Shown here piece after piece: positions 53,959-62,526 of a DNA stretch of 64,000 bases. Each line of letters begins with the position of its first letter. Positions within the stretch are counted from its first letter, which is position 1. The position numbers and the translations under genes are program-made. Origin of the DNA: Bacilli bacterium (lineage in GTDB: Bacteria > Bacillota_I > Bacilli_A > RFN20 > CAG-826); assembly GCA_017445245.1 (NCBI GenBank), contig JAFSUM010000014.1, forward strand, positions 59,366 to 123,365, written 5' to 3'. The notes under the pieces are model-generated. The model was not told the origin of the DNA and ran no database searches. It worked only from the letters and a program-made list of their open reading frames with translations.

Positions 53959-54660
53959 ATGGGTATCGGAAAGCATATTTGCATTGCACTCTTCGGCGGT
54001 ACCGGCGAACGTTTTGGCGCGCCTTACCCCAAGCAGTTCGTCAAACTCGGCGACGACCCGATGCTTATCGTCACCCTCCGCGGGCTTTCCAAATGCGTCG
54101 ACATCGACGAGATCTACGTCGTGGCCGAACCCTCTAGCCGTAACGATGTCTATAACCTCATCTTGGCCAACCAGATCAAGAAGGTCAAAGCCATCATGCG
54201 CGGAGGCGCCACGCGCCAAGAGTCCGCGCGCCTCGCCCTCGAATTCCTCAAGAAATCGGGCACCCCGGCCGATGCCATCGTCATGATCGCCGATGGGGAT
54301 CGTCCCTGCGTCGATCCCGAGATCGTCCACCGCTGCTTTTTGGCCGCCGAACAAGTCGGCGCCTCCGTCACCGCCATCCCGATGGTCGATTCCGTCTTGG
54401 TGAGCCGCGATGGGAAAACCGTGTCGGATTATTTGAAAAGAGAACAGGTTTTTGCCGTTCAAACCCCGCAAACCTTCCTCTTTTCCTTGATCTACAAAGC
54501 TCATAAGAAATATCAGAACGTCAAAGTGACCGATGATGCGTCGCTAGTCAAGATGCTCGGCAAGGAGATCGCGCTGGTCATGGGGAGCAAGGATAATATC
54601 AAGATTACCGTGCCCGATGATTTAGCCGCTTATTTATCATGGAAGAACAAGACAAACTAA
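53959..54660 (+). CDS. ispD: 2-C-methyl-D-erythritol 4-phosphate cytidylyltransferase
   Basis: 233 aa. Motifs ALFGGTGERFGAPYPKQF (about residues 9-26), GGATRQES (about 78-85), DGDRPCV (about 110-116), QTPQTF (about 170-175), TDDASL and the C-terminal GSKDNIKITVP (about 210-220) belong to the IspD/TarI cytidylyltransferase family. IspD makes CDP-methylerythritol in the non-mevalonate isoprenoid pathway; TarI makes CDP-ribitol for teichoic acids. No ispF or tar gene is adjacent, so TarI is a real alternative. An AAGGA site precedes the ATG; the S1 gene overlaps its last 22 bp. Confidence 0.82.
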   Translation: MGIGKHICIALFGGTGERFGAPYPKQFVKLGDDPMLIVTLRGLSKCVDIDEIYVVAEPSSRNDVYNLILANQIKKVKAIMRGGATRQESARLALEFLKKSGTPADAIVMIADGDRPCVDPEIVHRCFLAAEQVGASVTAIPMVDSVLVSRDGKTVSDYLKREQVFAVQTPQTFLFSLIYKAHKKYQNVKVTDDASLVKMLGKEIALVMGSKDNIKITVPDDLAAYLSWKNKTN

Positions 54661-55019
54661 ACATACCGAAGGTCGGCGACCTCTATAGTGGAACCGTCGT
54701 CAAAGTGTTCGCGACTTACGCGATACTACTTTTCGATAACGGCTGGACCGGGCTACTCCACATCTCGGAGCTCTCCCATTCCTATATCCGCAGCTTCACC
54801 TCGTTCGTGACCATCGGTACCATCTACAACGTCAAAGTCATCGATTCGGACCCCGAAACCGGGAAGATCCACGTCTCGCTGAAGCAACTCACTTCCGCCG
54901 AGCGCCGCCGCTTCTTCCCCCACGAGCCCGTGCCTGTGGAAGAGGTCTCCTTCGACGCCTTAAAAAACCAACTACCCATTTGGATTGACCAACAGCTTAA
55001 GGAGGAATCGTTCCAATGA
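54639..55019 (+). CDS. S1-domain RNA-binding protein (CvfD/YugI-like)
   Basis: 126 aa. A single S1 domain occupies residues about 10-80 ([20 protein letters not shown], then GLLHISELS and IHVSLKQL). A short acidic/helical C-terminal tail follows. Stand-alone S1 proteins such as CvfD and YugI modulate translation of specific mRNAs. It overlaps ispD by 22 bp upstream and pgi by 4 bp downstream (ATGA), so it is translationally coupled to both. Confidence 0.85.
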   Translation: MEEQDKLNIPKVGDLYSGTVVKVFATYAILLFDNGWTGLLHISELSHSYIRSFTSFVTIGTIYNVKVIDSDPETGKIHVSLKQLTSAERRRFFPHEPVPVEEVSFDALKNQLPIWIDQQLKEESFQ

Positions 55020-56296
55020 TTCAAGTCAATGACAAACACATCCGTCGCCAGATCGATTTCGGCGCTTATGAAAAGCGCGTCGACGAAATCCATCGCTCCA
55101 TCGAAGAGCGTACCGGCGCAGGCGCGGATTTTCTCGGTTGGGCCCACTACCCCGAAACCTATGACAAAGAAGAGCTCAAGCGCATCAAAGCGGCCGGCAA
55201 AGAGATTGCCGAAAACTACGAAGTCCTGCTCGTCTGTGGCATCGGCGGTTCCTATTTAGGTGCCCGCGCGGCCATCGAAGCCCTCAACGGCCTCCATAAC
55301 CACAAAGGCCCCGAAATCATCTATTTCGGCCAGACCCTCTCCCCGACTTACGTCAAGCAAGTCCTCGACTATCTCGAGCACAAGACCTTCGCGATCAACG
55401 TCATCTCGAAGTCCGGCACGACGACCGAAACCGCGGTCGCCTTCCGCCTTGCCCGTGACCTTCTCGAGCGCAAGATCGGCAAAGAGAAAGCCGCCAAGGC
55501 AATCTACGCCACGACCGACAAGGAAAAAGGCGCCCTTCTCCAGCTCTGCAAGAAATACGGCTACGAACGCTTCGTCCTTCCCTCCGACATCGGTGGACGT
55601 TATAGCGTCTTCACCGCCGTCGGTCTCCTCCCCATGGCCGCCGCTGGCATCGATATCGACGCCTTCCTCGCCGGTGCCAAAAAAGGCATGGAGAAATACG
55701 GCAAGGCTGGTCTAAACCCCGCTTATGTCTACGGCATCATCCGTCACGAACTCTACAAAACCGGCTATCCCGTCGAAATGCTCGTCACCTATGAACCTGG
55801 CCTCGTCCAACTCGGCGAATGGTGGAAACAGCTCTTCGGCGAATCCGAAGGCAAAGACCACACCGGCCTCCTCCCCGACGCCGCGACCTTCACCACCGAT
55901 CTCCACTCCCTCGGCCAGTTCATCCAGGAAGGAAGCCCCGTCCTCTTTGAAACCGTCCTCGATATCGAAAAGCCCGCCCAGGACGTTGTCATCCCCCACG
56001 ACGCCGATGACCTCGATGGCCTCAACTACCTCGAAGGCAAAACCCTCGATTTCGTCAACAAGAAAGCCCATGACGGCACCCTCGCCGCCCACGAGGAAGT
56101 CGGCAACGTTCCTAACGTCCTCATCACCCTCGAACGTCTCGACGCGGAGGGATTAGGCGAGCTGATGTACTTCTTCATGAGGGCCTGCGCGATGAGTTGC
56201 TACCTCAACGAAGTCAATCCCTTCAACCAGCCGGGCGTCGAAGTCTACAAAAAGAACATGTTCCGCCTTCTCGGCAAGCCGGGATACGACAAATAA
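55016..56296 (+). CDS. pgi: Glucose-6-phosphate isomerase
   Basis: 426 aa, the shorter Firmicutes-type length. Sugar-phosphate signature segments [11 protein letters not shown] (about residues 74-84), [10 protein letters not shown] (about 131-140) and [11 protein letters not shown] (about 192-202) are present, with catalytic Glu in the HSLGQF/QEGSP region (about 298-310). It interconverts glucose-6-P and fructose-6-P in glycolysis. AAGGAGG lies 9 nt upstream of the ATG within the preceding gene. It ends the HAD-ispD-S1-pgi run. Confidence 0.95.
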   Translation: MIQVNDKHIRRQIDFGAYEKRVDEIHRSIEERTGAGADFLGWAHYPETYDKEELKRIKAAGKEIAENYEVLLVCGIGGSYLGARAAIEALNGLHNHKGPEIIYFGQTLSPTYVKQVLDYLEHKTFAINVISKSGTTTETAVAFRLARDLLERKIGKEKAAKAIYATTDKEKGALLQLCKKYGYERFVLPSDIGGRYSVFTAVGLLPMAAAGIDIDAFLAGAKKGMEKYGKAGLNPAYVYGIIRHELYKTGYPVEMLVTYEPGLVQLGEWWKQLFGESEGKDHTGLLPDAATFTTDLHSLGQFIQEGSPVLFETVLDIEKPAQDVVIPHDADDLDGLNYLEGKTLDFVNKKAHDGTLAAHEEVGNVPNVLITLERLDAEGLGELMYFFMRACAMSCYLNEVNPFNQPGVEVYKKNMFRLLGKPGYDK

Positions 56297-56316
56297 TCTC
56301 GATTTCATCGAACTTT

Positions 56317-56342
56317 AGGGCCTCAAAAGGGCCCTTTTTTAT
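56317..56342 (+). terminator. Intrinsic terminator of the HAD-ispD-S1-pgi operon
   Basis: AGGGCC/GGCCCT with a T6 run. Confidence 0.85.
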
Positions 56343-56358
56343 TTGGAATAAAAAGCGA

Positions 56359-56387
56359 TTGACCCCCTTAATGCTCAATGGTATATT
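56359..56387 (+). promoter_or_regulatory. Promoter of the Val-Tyr-Gln-Lys tRNA cluster
   Basis: -35 TTGACC (56359-56364), 17-nt spacer, -10 TATATT (56382-56387). Confidence 0.9.
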
Positions 56388-56413
56388 TTATGGGCGCGTT
56401 TCAAGCGTCCCGC

Positions 56414-56488
56414 GGATGCTTAGCTCAGCGGGAGAGCATCGCCCTTACAAGGCGGGGGTCGTAGGTTCGAAACCTACAGCATCCACCA
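56414..56488 (+). tRNA. tRNA-Val (TAC)
   Basis: Acceptor GGATGCT/AGCATCC, anticodon loop CTTACAA (anticodon TAC), encoded CCA. Confidence 0.95.
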
Positions 56489-56527
56489 TCTTCCTGGGTA
56501 ATGGGGAGCGCGCAAGAGTCCTGACGT

Positions 56528-56611
56528 GGGTGAATAGCGAAGTGGCCAAACGCGGCTGACTGTAAATCAGCTCCTTCGGGTTCGGTGGTTCAAATCCATC
56601 TTCACCCACCA
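56528..56611 (+). tRNA. tRNA-Tyr (GTA)
   Basis: Class II tRNA. Acceptor GGGTGAA/TTCACCC, anticodon loop CTGTAAA (anticodon GTA), long variable arm CTCCTTCGGGTTC, encoded CCA. Confidence 0.95.
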
Positions 56612-56620
56612 CTCTTTTAT

Positions 56621-56695
56621 TGGGGTGTAGCCAAGCGGTAAGGCAAGGGACTTTGACTCCCTGATGCGCTGGTTCGATCCCAGCCACCCCAGCCA
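56621..56695 (+). tRNA. tRNA-Gln (TTG)
   Basis: Acceptor TGGGGTG/CACCCCA, anticodon loop TTTTGAC-type (anticodon TTG), discriminator G, encoded CCA. Confidence 0.95.
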
Positions 56696-56701
56696 CGGAT
56701 C

Positions 56702-56776
56702 CTCCGCTAGCTCAGTGGTAGAGCACTAGACTTTTAATCCAGGGGTCGCGAGTTCGAGTCTCGCGCGGGGGACCAA
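56702..56776 (+). tRNA. tRNA-Lys (TTT)
   Basis: Acceptor CCTCCGC/GCGGGGG with one G-T pair, anticodon loop CTTTTAA (anticodon TTT), encoded CCA. Confidence 0.93.
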
Positions 56777-56788
56777 CAATGAAAATAG

Positions 56789-56815
56789 TCCGGCAATCGC
56801 CGGCTTTTTTCTTTC
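56789..56815 (+). terminator. Intrinsic terminator of the tRNA cluster
   Basis: CCGGC/GCCGG with an AATC loop and a T6 run. Confidence 0.85.
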
Positions 56816-56830
56816 TATAGACAAGAGATA

Positions 56831-56858
56831 AGAAAAACCGCCGAGGAGGCCCCGGCGG
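56831..56858 (-). terminator. Intrinsic terminator of hpf
   Basis: CCGCCG/CGGCGG on the minus strand with a 9-nt loop and TTTTTCTT. Confidence 0.85.
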
Positions 56859-56878
56859 GGAAAGAAGAAGGAGAATTC

Positions 56879-57421
56879 TTATTTCAATTTGTTTTCGGCT
56901 TGGATGACACCGTATCCACCATCAAGACGCTTGTAGGCGACACAAATCTGATCGTCGTCAGCATCGAGATAGAGGAAGAAACTGTGGCCGAGGGCATCCA
57001 TGCGGGTAATGGCGGCATCGATGGTCATCGGTTCGAGATAGATGGATTTGGTACGGACGATTTCGTCTTCCGCTTCCTCTTCTTCAAGGGATTCGAGGAC
57101 GAAGGATTCGCCTAGGCTAGCCGCTTCTTTAGAGCGGTCCATACGGGTTTTCAGTTTGCGCATCTGGCCTTCGAGTTTGTCGATGGCGAGATCGACGGCC
57201 GCATAGAGGTCGTCGTTTTTGACCTCGGCACGGAGGTCCATGTGTTTGGTGAAGATGGTAATCTCCACCTTGGCGCCGACGGCATAGGAACGCACGACGG
57301 CTCGGGCGAGTACCTCGTCATCGATGACGAAATACTTGTTGAGGCGGGAAAGCTTTTCCTCAAGGACTACGCGAATAGCATCGGTAACCTCGATGTTCTT
57401 CCCAATAATTTGGTATTTCAT
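56879..57421 (-). CDS. hpf: Ribosome hibernation promoting factor, long form
   Basis: 180 aa. The N-terminal HPF/YfiA domain (about residues 1-95; YQIIGKNIEVTDAI, then KVEITIFT and DLYAAVDLAIDKLE) binds the 30S decoding site. The C-terminal ~55 residues (VRTKSIYLEPMTIDAAI, then LGHSFFLYLDAD) form the dimerisation domain that creates 100S disomes. AGGAGGGG precedes the ATG and a TAAAAT -10 candidate lies 31 nt further upstream. It sits behind metK but has a 78-bp gap and its own promoter candidate. Confidence 0.93.
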   Translation of the reverse strand: MKYQIIGKNIEVTDAIRVVLEEKLSRLNKYFVIDDEVLARAVVRSYAVGAKVEITIFTKHMDLRAEVKNDDLYAAVDLAIDKLEGQMRKLKTRMDRSKEAASLGESFVLESLEEEEAEDEIVRTKSIYLEPMTIDAAITRMDALGHSFFLYLDADDDQICVAYKRLDGGYGVIQAENKLK

Positions 57422-57499
57422 ACTTTTGCCCCTCCTAGGGCTTACACCATTATTTTACAAGGTTTGGGGCAAAGATAAATCCATTTAGGGAAAAATCCC

Positions 57500-58669
57500 T
57501 TATCGAGTGATGCCAAGTTCCTTTTGGAGAGCCTCAACTTTATCAAGACGTTCCCAGGGAAGGTCGAGGTCCGGACGGCCGAAGCAGCCATAGATCGCTG
57601 TGTCGCGGTAACGGAAGCAAGGATGGGTGAGGTCGAACTGTTGGATGATCGCACCAGGACGGGCATCGAACACTTTAAGAACGGCATCAAGAATCTGGCT
57701 CTCGGGCACTTTCGCCGTGCCAAAGGTATCGATAAGAATCGAAAGAGGACGGGCAACACCGATCGCATAAGAAAGTTGAATTTCGGCCTTGTCGGCTAGT
57801 CCTGCCGCGACGACGTTCTTGGCGATATAACGCGCGTAATAAGAAGCGGAACGGTCGACCTTGGAAGGGTCTTTGCCCGAGAAGGCGCCGCCGCCATGGC
57901 GAGACGATCCGCCATAAGTATCGACGATGAGTTTCCTTCCCGTTAGGCCGGTGTCGCCGGCAGGTCCGCCGATCGCGAATCTCCCCGTGGGGTTGATGAG
58001 GATTTCGAAATCGGTATTGAGGCCAAACGAAGCGGCGACCGGGATCATGATGCGGTCTTTGATAAAAGAACGAAGCTCGTCCAAATCGGCGTCGTCATCA
58101 TGCTGAACCGACATCAAAACCGTGACGATTCGGGGCTGGTTCAGGTTGGTATAATCGATCGTAACCTGCGATTTCATGTCGGGTCTAGCATGCAAAAATA
58201 CGCCCGATTTGCGAAGATTGGAGGCTGTTCTAACTAATTTATGTGCGATGGAAATCGGTAAGGGCATATAACCTTCGGATTCCTTTGTCGCATAACCAAA
58301 CATAATACCTTGGTCCCCTGCGCCTTGCTCGAGAGGATCGCCTTTATCGACACCTTGGGCAATATCGGGAGATTGCTTTTGAACGCGGACATCGATCTGG
58401 CAAGTATCGGCTCCGATACCCTTTTCGGGGCTCGTGTAACCGATGGAACGAAGGACGTCGCGGGCGATGCCTTCGTAATCGATGTCGCCTTGGCAGGTAA
58501 TCTCACCGCCGATGAGAACATATTCGCGGGTGGTGAAAACCTCGCACGCGACATGGGCGTGAGGATCGAGTCTTAAGCACTCGTCCAAGATGGCGTCGGC
58601 GATCTGGTCGGCGACTTTGTCGGGGTGCCCTTCGGACACCGATTCGCTGGTAAAAAGTTTGCGCTGCAT
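57500..58669 (-). CDS. metK: S-adenosylmethionine synthetase
   Basis: 389 aa, standard length. FTSESVSEGHPDKVADQI (about residues 6-23), GAGDQGIMFGYA (about 116-127), the P-loop-like GGAFSGKDPSKVDRS (about 260-274) and DTYGGSSRHGGGAF region are diagnostic. It makes SAM from methionine and ATP. AAGGAGG lies 7 nt before the ATG. The 5' leader (58690-58830) carries a SAM-I-clan aptamer and an intrinsic terminator, so transcription should stop when SAM is plentiful. Confidence 0.96.
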   Translation of the reverse strand: MQRKLFTSESVSEGHPDKVADQIADAILDECLRLDPHAHVACEVFTTREYVLIGGEITCQGDIDYEGIARDVLRSIGYTSPEKGIGADTCQIDVRVQKQSPDIAQGVDKGDPLEQGAGDQGIMFGYATKESEGYMPLPISIAHKLVRTASNLRKSGVFLHARPDMKSQVTIDYTNLNQPRIVTVLMSVQHDDDADLDELRSFIKDRIMIPVAASFGLNTDFEILINPTGRFAIGGPAGDTGLTGRKLIVDTYGGSSRHGGGAFSGKDPSKVDRSASYYARYIAKNVVAAGLADKAEIQLSYAIGVARPLSILIDTFGTAKVPESQILDAVLKVFDARPGAIIQQFDLTHPCFRYRDTAIYGCFGRPDLDLPWERLDKVEALQKELGITR

Positions 58670-58688
58670 AATAATGCCTCCTTATGGG

Positions 58689-58717
58689 AAGAAAACGCCT
58701 CCCACAACGCGGGAAGC
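58689..58717 (-). terminator. Riboswitch-controlled attenuator before metK
   Basis: CTTCCCGC/GTGGGAGG with a GTT loop on the minus strand, followed by CGTTTTC. The 5' arm CTTCC can instead pair with GGAAG just behind the aptamer (AAGCG/CGCTT extends it), forming an antiterminator. Confidence 0.8.
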
Positions 58718-58731
58718 GATACGCTTACCTT

Positions 58732-58830
58732 CCTTATCGTTCCTCCCGTGGGCGGAGGCTGCGACGAGCACTTACCACTATAGTGGAGTTGCTAACGCCC
58801 CGTTGTCGCATGGGACGTTTCTGGATAAGG
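58732..58830 (-). promoter_or_regulatory. SAM-I-clan riboswitch aptamer, compact form
   Basis: On the minus strand: P1 CCUUAUC/GAUAAGG; P2 ACGUCCC/GGGGCGU with a 10-nt loop containing GCGAC; P3 AGC-A-ACU-CCAC...GUGG-UA-AGU-GCU; the linker GUCGC pairs with the P2 loop as a pseudoknot; P4 CCUCC/GGAGG; back to P1. This order, the P2-loop/J3-4 pseudoknot and the P3 elements GCAAC and GUGCU are those of SAM-I/SAM-IV riboswitches. P2 is short and I see no kink-turn, so it resembles SAM-IV or SAM-I/IV variants more than classical S-boxes. Confidence 0.78.
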
Positions 58831-58880
58831 ATTTTCCTCGTGGGGTATCTTGCCAAAACGATCGATGAATTACAACCCCG

Positions 58881-58910
58881 AAAAAGAAAAGCCCTAACGT
58901 TAGCTAGGGC
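58881..58910 (-). terminator. Intrinsic terminator behind tRNA-Arg
   Basis: GCCCTA/TAGGGC on the minus strand with an 8-nt loop, then TTTTCTTTTTC. It separates the tRNA transcript from the metK leader. Confidence 0.85.
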
Positions 58911-58921
58911 TAGTTGTCTTG

Positions 58922-58999
58922 TGGCGCGCCCGAGGCGACTCGAACGCCTGACCTCAACCTTCGGAGGGTTGCACTCTATCCAGACTGAGCTACGGGCGC
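58922..58999 (-). tRNA. tRNA-Arg (CCG)
   Basis: Acceptor GCGCCCG/CGGGCGC, anticodon loop CTCCGAA (anticodon CCG), discriminator G, encoded CCA. Confidence 0.95.
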
Positions 59000-59014
59000 A
59001 GCGAATCCAATGTA

Positions 59015-59098
59015 TGGTGCCCAAGAGGGGATTCGAACCCCTATGGAATTACCCACTCGCCCCTGAAACGAGCGCGTCTACCGTTCCGCCACTTGGGC
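59015..59098 (-). tRNA. tRNA-Leu (CAG)
   Basis: Class II. Acceptor GCCCAAG/CTTGGGC, anticodon loop TTCAGGG (anticodon CAG), long variable arm, encoded CCA. It lies 12 bp behind the alpha/beta hydrolase stop with no terminator between, so it is probably co-transcribed with that gene and with tRNA-Arg. Confidence 0.93.
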
Positions 59099-59110
59099 AC
59101 GGGAAGAATA

Positions 59111-60061
59111 TTACTCTCCCGAAGAGGGTTTGTCGACATTCTCAAAGAAGTCGAGGATGGACTTCATGAACTGGGGGTCGTCTTGGTTTAATTTGCCGTA
59201 ATCGATTTCGATTTGGTTATCAAAATCGCGGCTTGTAATGTGGTGATCGCGGACCAATTCAAGAATGTAAAGTTGAGCTTCTTTCGTCCAATATGGATTA
59301 TGCCCTGCATCGGGAATAAGTACGCATTGGACGCGTTTATCGTTAGGGAATGCGGCTTTGATTTTTTCGATTCCGTATTTGGGCTCGACCATCGTATCGG
59401 CCTCACCCTGGATATAAAGGACACGCGCGCTTGAAGACGCCACCGCCTTCGTCATATCCGAGGCGGCAAAGGACCCATACCCCCACCGCAATGCTAGACG
59501 AACGAGAGGGCGGAATTTCTCAAGGCGCTTTTCCTTGGCGACCATGATATCGGCGCAGGACGTAAACCCGGCGATCGAGGCGATGGCCTTTACGCCAAAC
59601 TCCTTTCGGCATGCCCCAAGCGCGGTAAATCCACCCCAGCTATGACCCACAACATAACGGTCCAAGCCTTTGGCTTCTTCGTCATGATCGAGGAATTCGA
59701 AAAACGCCTTTTGGGCACCCAAAGACTCGCATAACGAACCGATGCCATGCCCTTCCGACGTCATGCATCCGAGGCAGTCATATCCGTAGACCAGATATCC
59801 ATGCAAAGCAAAATAAGCCATTTCGAGGGAATAAGCCGTATGGCCAGCCCCGATGCCATGGAAGAAAACCACTACCCCTTTATAAGGGCGATTCGGCAGA
59901 AAGAAACGTTCACCCCTCAATAGATGCTTCTTATAAATAAAGGAAAAAGGGGATGTAGAAACCCCAAAGTCTTCACCAGAAAAATAACGTAGTTGCGGCG
60001 CGCCATCGCCACGGAAATCCATCGCCTTTTTCAAAGCGGCTAATAGCAACAAGGAAAGCAT
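59111..60061 (-). CDS. Alpha/beta-fold hydrolase
   Basis: 316 aa. A short N-terminal hydrophobic segment, then oxyanion-type VVFFHGIGAGHTAY (about residues 65-78), nucleophile elbow GHSWGG (about 143-148), acid residue near GEADTMVEP (about 237-245) and catalytic His in PDAGHNPYW (about 270-278). The triad of a serine esterase/acylglycerol-lipase-like enzyme is complete. Its ATG lies 1 bp from the GH3 gene's stop, so it is coupled to it; it may de-esterify the same glycan or glycoside. Confidence 0.85.
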   Translation of the reverse strand: MLSLLLLAALKKAMDFRGDGAPQLRYFSGEDFGVSTSPFSFIYKKHLLRGERFFLPNRPYKGVVVFFHGIGAGHTAYSLEMAYFALHGYLVYGYDCLGCMTSEGHGIGSLCESLGAQKAFFEFLDHDEEAKGLDRYVVGHSWGGFTALGACRKEFGVKAIASIAGFTSCADIMVAKEKRLEKFRPLVRLALRWGYGSFAASDMTKAVASSSARVLYIQGEADTMVEPKYGIEKIKAAFPNDKRVQCVLIPDAGHNPYWTKEAQLYILELVRDHHITSRDFDNQIEIDYGKLNQDDPQFMKSILDFFENVDKPSSGE

Positions 60062-60062
60062 G

Positions 60063-62435
60063 TTAACGCCTCTTGCGGACGATTAAATGGAACAAAGCGG
60101 CGAAGGGTGAGGCATTTGCCAAATCAAGAATCGCCTGAATCGTCTTATCAGAAAGTTTAGCTAGACGCAAATTACGAAGCGGCATTTCCATCACGGCACG
60201 CATGCTCGCTTCGTCGTTTTTGAGCATTTTCGTCGCCTGTGAGATAAGGCGTTTGCCAATCCAGGTCGACGAGATATCTCTTAATGTCGAATTGAGGTGA
60301 TACGGACGCGACCTAGGATCCTTGCAAAGAGGAACGACGCGACCCAATAGGGCTTCGAAAGCATCATCATATTGCCAAAAGCCATCTCGAGGAGGCTGAT
60401 AGTAAATGTGAAGTTTATCGATTTGAGAAGCAAATTCGCGGTCGCCGATGACCTTCACCGAAGCGCGAAGGCGGATGTCTTCGCACGATTCGCCGATTTC
60501 GACGATATATTCGCCGCCCTCGACCCGGAAGGCGTGATCTTCGACATCATAATGTTCGAAAGCACTGCGGCGAAGGGTTAGGGTAATGTCTTTCTTCTCC
60601 CCGTCTTCTAACGGCACTCGGCAATACCCTTGGAGGGTGCGTTTCGCCTTGAAAACGTTCCCGCCATTAGGCTGGACGTAAAGCTGGACGAGAGCCTCCG
60701 CGGCAAAAGTGGAAGCATTGCTGACGGATAGACTGACATTAAGAACATCCGAATCCTTCGAAGGGGAAGAAACCTTCAAGCCCGAGTAACGGAACTTCGC
60801 ATAGCTTAAGCCATGACCAAAGGGGAAACGGATCGCAGTCGATTCGCCCGTCGTGCAGAAATAACGATATCCGACATAGATGGATTCGCGGTAAAGAGAT
60901 TGCGTTTCGTTGCCAGGGAAGATACCAAAGCTAGGCAACTCGTAAGCGCGGGTAACCCAGGTTTCGGCGAGGTGGCCAGACGGAATGGCGGCACCCGTAA
61001 CAAGACGGTAAAGCGCTTCGCCTCCGCCTTCGCCAGGGAAATAGGAAATAAACAAAGCCTTCACCTTATCGATGAAGGGAACTTCGACCGGAGCCCCGGT
61101 CGCGAGGATGACAATAATGTCGTCGCATACTTCCGCAACACGCTCGACAAGCGAGAGCTGCGAACGGGAAAGCATGAGCGATTTGCGGTCAAAACCTTCG
61201 CATTCTTCGTTTTTCGTCGTTCCGAGGAAAAGAATGGCTTTCTTGCTTCTAGCGGCTAAATCTACCGCATCGAGAATAAGAGAAGATTCGTCTTCGTCAC
61301 CCGCCATCGAATAGCCGCGGCAATAAGAAATCTTGCGGTCTGAATTGGCGAGTTCACAAGCTTCTAAGAAGGAAACCGGGCGAGCGGGATTGACCTCGCT
61401 AGAGCCACCGCCGCCAATCGAAGGCATGGCGGCCAGTTCGCCGATGATCGCGACGTCCCTCATGTTCTTTAAGGGAAGCACGCCGTCGTTTTTGGCCAAG
61501 ACGACAGAGCGTTCCGCCGCCTTGATGGCAAGGGCATGAGCCTGTTCACCATCGAAAGGCAACACGCGGGAACGAGGACTATACACACGGGCAGAAAGTT
61601 CGGCGATGCGCTTGACGCTATCGTTGACTCTCGTCGCATAAGAACGGTCGAGGCGGATCGCGGTAAGCAATTCGTTACGGCGCGAACGGAAGCAAGGCAT
61701 CTCGACATCGAGACCATTACGGTGACAAAGAAGCGTGTCATTTACGCCGCCCCAATCCGAGACGACCACGCCATCGAAATGCCACGAATCTTTCAAGGTA
61801 TCCAAAAGGAGTTCTTTGTTTTCGCAGGCATAAGTTCCGTTCACCTTGTTATAGGAAGCCATCACCATCCAAGGAGACGATTCCTCGATGGCGATTTGGA
61901 ATGGCTTAAGGTAGATTTCATGAAGCGCACGCTCATCGACGATTGAGTCGTTGACCATGCGGAACGATTCCTGCGAGTTACAGGCAAAGTGTTTTAAGCA
62001 AGCGGCGACGCCAACGCTTTGAACGCCTTTGACAAACGAGGCGCCAATCATGCCAGAAAGATAAGGATCTTCAGAGTAATATTCGAAATTGCGTCCGCAG
62101 AGCGAATTACGTTTGATGTTGATACCCGGACCGAGGATCGCATCGACCTCGTTGGCCTTGCATTCGCGGCCGATCATCACGCCGACTTCGCTCATTAATG
62201 CGTTATCGAAACTGCACGCGAGCAAAGCGGGGCAAGGATAGGCAGTCGCGGGCAAACCGGTCCCGGCCAAAACGTCATCATCGACTTTGCGTAAACCCAT
62301 CGGCCCATCCGCCACGCGGATCGGCTTGATTTTCAGTCGATAGTTCCCGCGAATCGTCCACGCGCCTTTGCCATAGAGCATGACGGCCTTTTCGCCGGAG
62401 GTGAGCCTTTTGATGATCGATTTGTTTTTCGCCAC
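60063..62435 (-). CDS. Glycoside hydrolase family 3 beta-glycosidase
   Basis: 790 aa, intracellular (no signal peptide). The N-terminal barrel contains KHFACNSQE (about residues 144-152) and the nucleophile region VVSDWGGVND (Asp about 226). The second alpha/beta domain has GGGGSSEVNP (about 343-352), and a C-terminal fibronectin-like domain (about 575-690) is present, with a further ~100-residue tail. It cleaves beta-linked gluco- or related oligosaccharides; the sugar is not predictable. GTG start with TAGAAT 6 nt upstream and no Shine-Dalgarno sequence. Operon with the hydrolase and tRNAs behind it. Confidence 0.9.
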   Translation of the reverse strand: MAKNKSIIKRLTSGEKAVMLYGKGAWTIRGNYRLKIKPIRVADGPMGLRKVDDDVLAGTGLPATAYPCPALLACSFDNALMSEVGVMIGRECKANEVDAILGPGINIKRNSLCGRNFEYYSEDPYLSGMIGASFVKGVQSVGVAACLKHFACNSQESFRMVNDSIVDERALHEIYLKPFQIAIEESSPWMVMASYNKVNGTYACENKELLLDTLKDSWHFDGVVVSDWGGVNDTLLCHRNGLDVEMPCFRSRRNELLTAIRLDRSYATRVNDSVKRIAELSARVYSPRSRVLPFDGEQAHALAIKAAERSVVLAKNDGVLPLKNMRDVAIIGELAAMPSIGGGGSSEVNPARPVSFLEACELANSDRKISYCRGYSMAGDEDESSLILDAVDLAARSKKAILFLGTTKNEECEGFDRKSLMLSRSQLSLVERVAEVCDDIIVILATGAPVEVPFIDKVKALFISYFPGEGGGEALYRLVTGAAIPSGHLAETWVTRAYELPSFGIFPGNETQSLYRESIYVGYRYFCTTGESTAIRFPFGHGLSYAKFRYSGLKVSSPSKDSDVLNVSLSVSNASTFAAEALVQLYVQPNGGNVFKAKRTLQGYCRVPLEDGEKKDITLTLRRSAFEHYDVEDHAFRVEGGEYIVEIGESCEDIRLRASVKVIGDREFASQIDKLHIYYQPPRDGFWQYDDAFEALLGRVVPLCKDPRSRPYHLNSTLRDISSTWIGKRLISQATKMLKNDEASMRAVMEMPLRNLRLAKLSDKTIQAILDLANASPFAALFHLIVRKRR

Positions 62436-62526
62436 GGGAAGATTCTATGGCTTTGCAAAGCAAAAGGAAACACTAACGCAAAGCAATTCGCTTCCATAAT
62501 GAGGAGAAAACGCCCAAAATGTCGGC

